From the NCBI GenBank assembly GCA_002342665.1, contig DDQK01000039.1, positions 8,762 through 72,761 on the forward strand: DNA of 64,000 bases, in the 5' to 3' direction. Position numbers and translations under genes: made by a program. The notes beneath the pieces are model-generated. The model was not told the origin of the DNA. It was given only the letters and a program-made list of their open reading frames with translations, and ran no database searches. Source of the stretch: Prevotella sp. UBA2444 (GTDB taxonomy: Bacteria; Bacteroidota; Bacteroidia; Bacteroidales; Bacteroidaceae). Below are positions 61,037 to 64,000 of this stretch, piece after piece (the stretch's first letter is position 1; each line of letters starts with the position of its first letter).

Positions 61037-62440
61037 ATGTTTATAATGAGAAAGTTCTACAAACAGATTCTTCTTTCCACAACTCTCGGTATCTGCTCAC
61101 TCGGAGCCAGTGCCCAGTTATCCAACAATCCCGACAAGTTCTTGGGCAATATCACCACTGGCTGGCAAAGCTCCATGGACTATAATGGCTTCAAATTCTC
61201 CGACTACTGGAATCAGGTGACACCCGAAAACGGTTCCAAATGGGGAAGCGTTCAGCCCTACAATCCCAATTCTTTTTCATGGGGAGGTGCCGACACCGCC
61301 TACAAATATGCCAAGCAGCATGGGTTCCCCTTCAAGTTCCATACCCTCATCTGGGGCTCGCAGTATCCCAACTGGATCACCAATCTCTCGAAGGACGAGC
61401 AGTACAAGGCCATCGTGCGGTGGATGGATGAAGCTCAGAAGCGCTATCCCGACATCGCCATGATCGACGTGGCGAACGAGGCCATCGAAGGCCATGCCCC
61501 CGCACCCTTCAAGGATGCTCTCGGCGGTGATGGCGAGACTGGTTACGACTGGATTATCCGTGCCTTCGAAATGGCCTACGAGCGGTGGCCGGATGCCATC
61601 CTCATCTACAATGACTACAACACCTTCCAATGGCAGAAGACTGAGTTCATCGACCTCGTCAAGACCCTCCGCGACGCCGGAGCACCTATTGATGCCTACG
61701 GCTGTCAGTCGCACGACCTCAGCGACATGGGCCTGAGCACCTTCAAGAGTGCCATGGAAGAGATACACAACGCACTGATGATGCCCATGTACTGCACCGA
61801 ATACGACATCAACAAGGCTGACGACAATCAGCAGCTGCAGAGATACAAGGAACAGATACCCTACATGTGGGAGGCCGACTACGTGGCCGGCATCACCCTC
61901 TGGGGATGGTTCTACGGCTCTACCTGGAAGGACAACACAGGCCTCATCAAGAACAAGCAGGAGCGTCCGGCACTGACCTGGCTGCGCGAATACATGGCCA
62001 CGGATGCCGCCAAGCAGGCCAAGAGTCCCTTCCCAGGTATGGTGAAGGAGGCATCTATCTATGTGAAGCCTGCGTCGCTTAAACCTGTATCGAAAGAGCC
62101 GACGACCATCACCGTCAATGCTCGTCTGAAGACGAAGACCATCGAACGAGTGGAACTCTACGTCAACAATCAGCTGCTCGACACCAAGACCGAGGCTCCC
62201 TACGTCTTTGACTATACCCCATCATCCACTCGCAAATGCCGCTTGAAGGCAATAGTGACGGCCACCGACGGCACTTCCTGGGAGCGTCTCTCCAACATGT
62301 CCCCCGTCAAAGCCACAGGCATCGACGACATCAGCACCGAGAACAAGCCTGCCAAGCGCTACAACCTGCAAGGCATCGAGGTGGGCGACGACTACAAGGG
62401 TATCGTCATACAGAACGGCCGGAAGATAATCCAGAGGTAA
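61037..62440 (+). CDS. Secreted endo-1,4-beta-xylanase, GH10
   Basis: 467 residues. Signal peptide (LLSTTLGICSLGASAQ), GH10 barrel (about 30-335) with TPENGSKWG, HTLIWGSQYPNW, acid/base Glu148 in DVANEAIEG and nucleophile Glu255 in MYCTEYDIN. An Ig-like domain (about 350-425, PTTITVNARLKTKTIERVELY) follows, then a 40-residue tail (YNLQGIEVGDDYKGIVIQ) of the kind seen on secreted Prevotella enzymes. It cleaves xylan backbones outside the cytoplasm. ATG 61046 (MRKFYKQ) may be the real start. It stands alone between menC and menB, with no SusCD or other xylan genes near. Confidence 0.93.
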   Translation: MFIMRKFYKQILLSTTLGICSLGASAQLSNNPDKFLGNITTGWQSSMDYNGFKFSDYWNQVTPENGSKWGSVQPYNPNSFSWGGADTAYKYAKQHGFPFKFHTLIWGSQYPNWITNLSKDEQYKAIVRWMDEAQKRYPDIAMIDVANEAIEGHAPAPFKDALGGDGETGYDWIIRAFEMAYERWPDAILIYNDYNTFQWQKTEFIDLVKTLRDAGAPIDAYGCQSHDLSDMGLSTFKSAMEEIHNALMMPMYCTEYDINKADDNQQLQRYKEQIPYMWEADYVAGITLWGWFYGSTWKDNTGLIKNKQERPALTWLREYMATDAAKQAKSPFPGMVKEASIYVKPASLKPVSKEPTTITVNARLKTKTIERVELYVNNQLLDTKTEAPYVFDYTPSSTRKCRLKAIVTATDGTSWERLSNMSPVKATGIDDISTENKPAKRYNLQGIEVGDDYKGIVIQNGRKIIQR

Positions 62441-62452
62441 AGGAAGCTTCCC

Positions 62453-63304
62453 TTACGGCAACTTCGGATATTTCTTAAAGTCGGGCGTGCGTTTCTCCAG
62501 GAAGGCACGCCCGCCTTCTTGTGCTTCGTCGAGGAAGTAGTAGAGCATCGTGGCATCGCCGGCCAGCTCCTGGATGCCGGCCTGTCCGTCGAGTTCGGCA
62601 TTGAGTCCGGCCTTGATCATGCGCAGAGCCAGCGGCGAGCGCTGCATCATCGTCTCTGCCCACTCCACGCACTCATCCTCGAGCCGTTCCAGAGGCACCA
62701 CCTTGTTCACCATCCCCATCGCCTCAGCCTCGCGGGCTGTATACTGCCGACAGAGGAACCATATCTCACGCGCCTTCTTCTGACCAACGATACGGGCCAG
62801 ATAACTGCTGCCGAAACCGGCATCAAACGAGCCCACCTTGGGCCCTGTCTGTCCGAAGATGGCATTCTCCGAGGCGATGGTCAGGTCGCACACCAGGTGG
62901 AGCACATGGCCCCCGCCGATGGCATAGCCATTCACCATAGCTATCACGGGCTTGGGCAGGCGCCGTATCTGCATCTGTACGTCGAGCACACTAAGACGGG
63001 GCACACCCTCGTCGTCGATATAGCCCCCACGGCCCTTCACGTGCATGTCGCCACCACTGCAGAAGGCGTGCTTCACGTCATTGACAGTCTTGCCCTCAGG
63101 CACTTCCGACATGGCTCCCGTCAGCAGCACCACGCTGATGTCCTGCATCTCACGGCACATGGCGAAGGCCTGGCTCAACTCCCACGTCGTCTTGGGCGTG
63201 AAGGCATTACGATACCTCGCCCTGTCGATGGTTATCTTTGCGATACCATTATACGCCTCAAAGCGTATCTCCTCAAACTTCCGGATTTCTTTCCACTCTC
63301 TCAT
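62453..63304 (-). CDS. menB: 1,4-Dihydroxy-2-naphthoyl-CoA synthase
   Basis: 283 residues, crotonase fold. [37 protein letters not shown] (oxyanion Gly residues) and the MenB signature [19 protein letters not shown] are clear. It closes the naphthoate ring in menaquinone synthesis. It is transcribed from its own promoter toward the convergent xylanase gene (12-nt gap) and is thus split from menC-menE. Confidence 0.95.
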   Translation of the reverse strand: MREWKEIRKFEEIRFEAYNGIAKITIDRARYRNAFTPKTTWELSQAFAMCREMQDISVVLLTGAMSEVPEGKTVNDVKHAFCSGGDMHVKGRGGYIDDEGVPRLSVLDVQMQIRRLPKPVIAMVNGYAIGGGHVLHLVCDLTIASENAIFGQTGPKVGSFDAGFGSSYLARIVGQKKAREIWFLCRQYTAREAEAMGMVNKVVPLERLEDECVEWAETMMQRSPLALRMIKAGLNAELDGQAGIQELAGDATMLYYFLDEAQEGGRAFLEKRTPDFKKYPKLP

Positions 63305-63372
63305 TGTTCACTTTACGATTAATTTCTTGCCGTTCTTTGATAAATAGCTAAAGCAACACGGACTTGTTTTTG

Positions 63373-63380
63373 CAAAGATA
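63373..63380 (-). promoter_or_regulatory. -7 box (TATCTTTG) of menB
   Basis: TATCTTTG followed by CAAAAAC on the - strand, 68 nt before ATG 63304. It overlaps the degraded 3' end of the radical SAM remnant. Confidence 0.6.
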
Positions 63381-63399
63381 CGCTGTTTTAGTTGAATGT

Positions 63400-63790
63400 G
63401 CTGTTTCGGTGACTTTTTTTTAAGATTGTTTAGGAACTCCTGCGACATACGTACCAATTCAGCCATCTCCCTGATGTTGTGTTTATCGACGTTCAGGCGA
63501 ATGGATACATGGATACCGGCAGCGGTCAGCATGGCGATGTTCTGCAGCACACGCTCAAAAGCATCCACACCCTGATGGACGTATGCCTTCACGCGGTTGT
63601 AGGTTTGCTCCGTGCCGTCGAGGGTAATCTGCACTTCTCGTAAGTGCCACTTCGGCAGTCTCAGCGGTCATGGTGACGGGCTTCGTACCCTTCTCATAGC
63701 AGTAGAAGCAGCGGGCATTGCAGCCCGTAGTGGTAAGAGATTCTGGGGTATAGCAGCCGTCATACCCAAGTATCTGTCCCAGCGACTACA
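63400..63790 (-). pseudogene. Radical SAM (SPASM-type) protein remnant
   Basis: Two fragments in different frames. Upstream (63790 to about 63640, - strand) reads TTTGCNARCFYCYEKGTKP, a complete CxxxCxxC radical SAM cluster motif, ending in a wrong frame. Downstream (63634 to about 63400) reads QITLDGTEQTYNRVKAY and AGIHVSIRLNVDKHN, typical of the second half of the radical SAM barrel. Roughly 80 central residues, the start codon and the C-terminal SPASM region are missing, and a TAG lies in frame just upstream of the first fragment beside an ATTGAGA repeat tract. The gene cannot be functional. Confidence 0.8.
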
Positions 63791-63796
63791 GTAATC

Positions 63797-63830
63797 TCTC
63801 AATTTCTCAATCTCTCAATTTCTCAATCTA
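63797..63830 (-). repeat. ATTGAGA-type short tandem repeats at the pseudogene 5' end
   Basis: Read on the - strand: AGATTGAGAAATTGAGAGATTGAG and so on, four 8-bp units of the same family as at 6046, 7053 and 38571. Confidence 0.85.
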
Positions 63831-63834
63831 AAGT

Positions 63835-63960
63835 GTACTACACATTATATATCCATATACACCTATACACCAAATATGCTTAATAATCTAATATTCAGTA
63901 TATTATCAAACAGTTTATATACACTAAATGTACACTTTATATACACAAAACATACACTCA
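63835..63960. repeat. AT-rich block with about seven TACAC motifs
   Basis: TACAC occurs in seven places between 63838 and 63958, mostly as TATACAC or TATATACAC on the + strand, in strongly AT-rich DNA. No gene can be supported from 63831 to the window end. The block could be a promoter/regulatory region of a gene beyond the edge; it does not match DnaA boxes (TTATCCACA) well. Confidence 0.6.
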
Positions 63961-64000
63961 TTGTTCACATTTCGAAAGAAAAGTGGGAGTTTCTCGGTAG

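Noticed and set aside
63308..63634. Intact 108-residue protein at the menB upstream region
   Set aside because: It is the second half of a radical SAM barrel without its Fe-S motif, and its 3' end runs through the menB promoter.
63840..63960. Replication origin in the AT-rich TACAC block
   Set aside because: No good TTATCCACA boxes, and no dnaA, parAB or gidA neighbours.

Overview
The window looks like chromosomal DNA of a Bacteroidetes bacterium close to Prevotella. Three things point there. Almost every promoter has the Bacteroidetes-type -7 box TAnnTTTG, often with TTTG about 20 nt upstream. The gene set is typical of the group (Wzi-like, LptD, DUF4369 and DUF308 proteins, long NusB, a hybrid histidine kinase/AraC regulator, Gly-rich outer-membrane barrel). 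The signal peptides and lipoboxes also fit. The GH10 xylanase suggests a gut or rumen plant-polysaccharide habitat. Species was not determined.

Layout. Positions 1-8479 are the end of a surface-polysaccharide locus on the + strand: Wzy-like polymerase (cut by the window edge), Wzx-like flippase, two GT2 glycosyltransferases, two different initiating phosphoglycosyl transferases, and between them an HpcH/HpaI-type aldolase, a fold-III PLP decarboxylase and a class IV aminotransferase. Octamer tandem repeats separate several of these genes. A lipoprotein and a Wzi-like barrel protein follow on the - strand (8476-10445). Positions 10600-20000 hold a Ser/Arg/Gly-rich secreted protein, small metabolic and housekeeping genes (phosphatase, udk, L31, glutathione peroxidase), a sensor-less hybrid regulator, a TrpB2-type enzyme and an Hsp20. 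Positions 20200-33400 hold mfd, an envelope-lipid cluster (polyprenol-phosphate sugar transferase, PlsC, phosphoesterase), a pyrC/MetH-activation operon, ftsB-like/dnaX and asnA.

Positions 33595-38600 hold tRNA-Arg(CCG), an orphan vsr gene tightly coupled to a fucose-isomerase-like and a glycerate-kinase gene, greA and pepT. Positions 38600-51000 hold a CPA2 antiporter, LptD, an HD-domain protein, a pyruvate carboxylase B/OadA-like protein, a queuosine-precursor operon (yhhQ-queF) with a preQ1-I riboswitch in front, a Ca/Na exchanger, Hsp15-like, pth and rplY. Positions 51200-64000 hold nusB-yajC-ybbR-coaE (coaE fused to DUF5606), a large outer-membrane barrel, aroB, menE/menC, a divergent GH10 xylanase, menB, a radical SAM pseudogene and an AT-rich repeat-filled end.

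The strongest second-look items are the preQ1-I riboswitch packed into a 46-nt gap, the aldolase/decarboxylase/aminotransferase module between two initiating transferases, the octamer repeats that supply stop and start codons of neighbouring genes, the 34-bp palindrome-bearing tandem repeat, the leaderless-looking promoters of the wzi-like and lptD genes, the CoaE-DUF5606 fusion and the sigma-54-like site before hsp20. All family assignments come from reading motifs; no database search was run.
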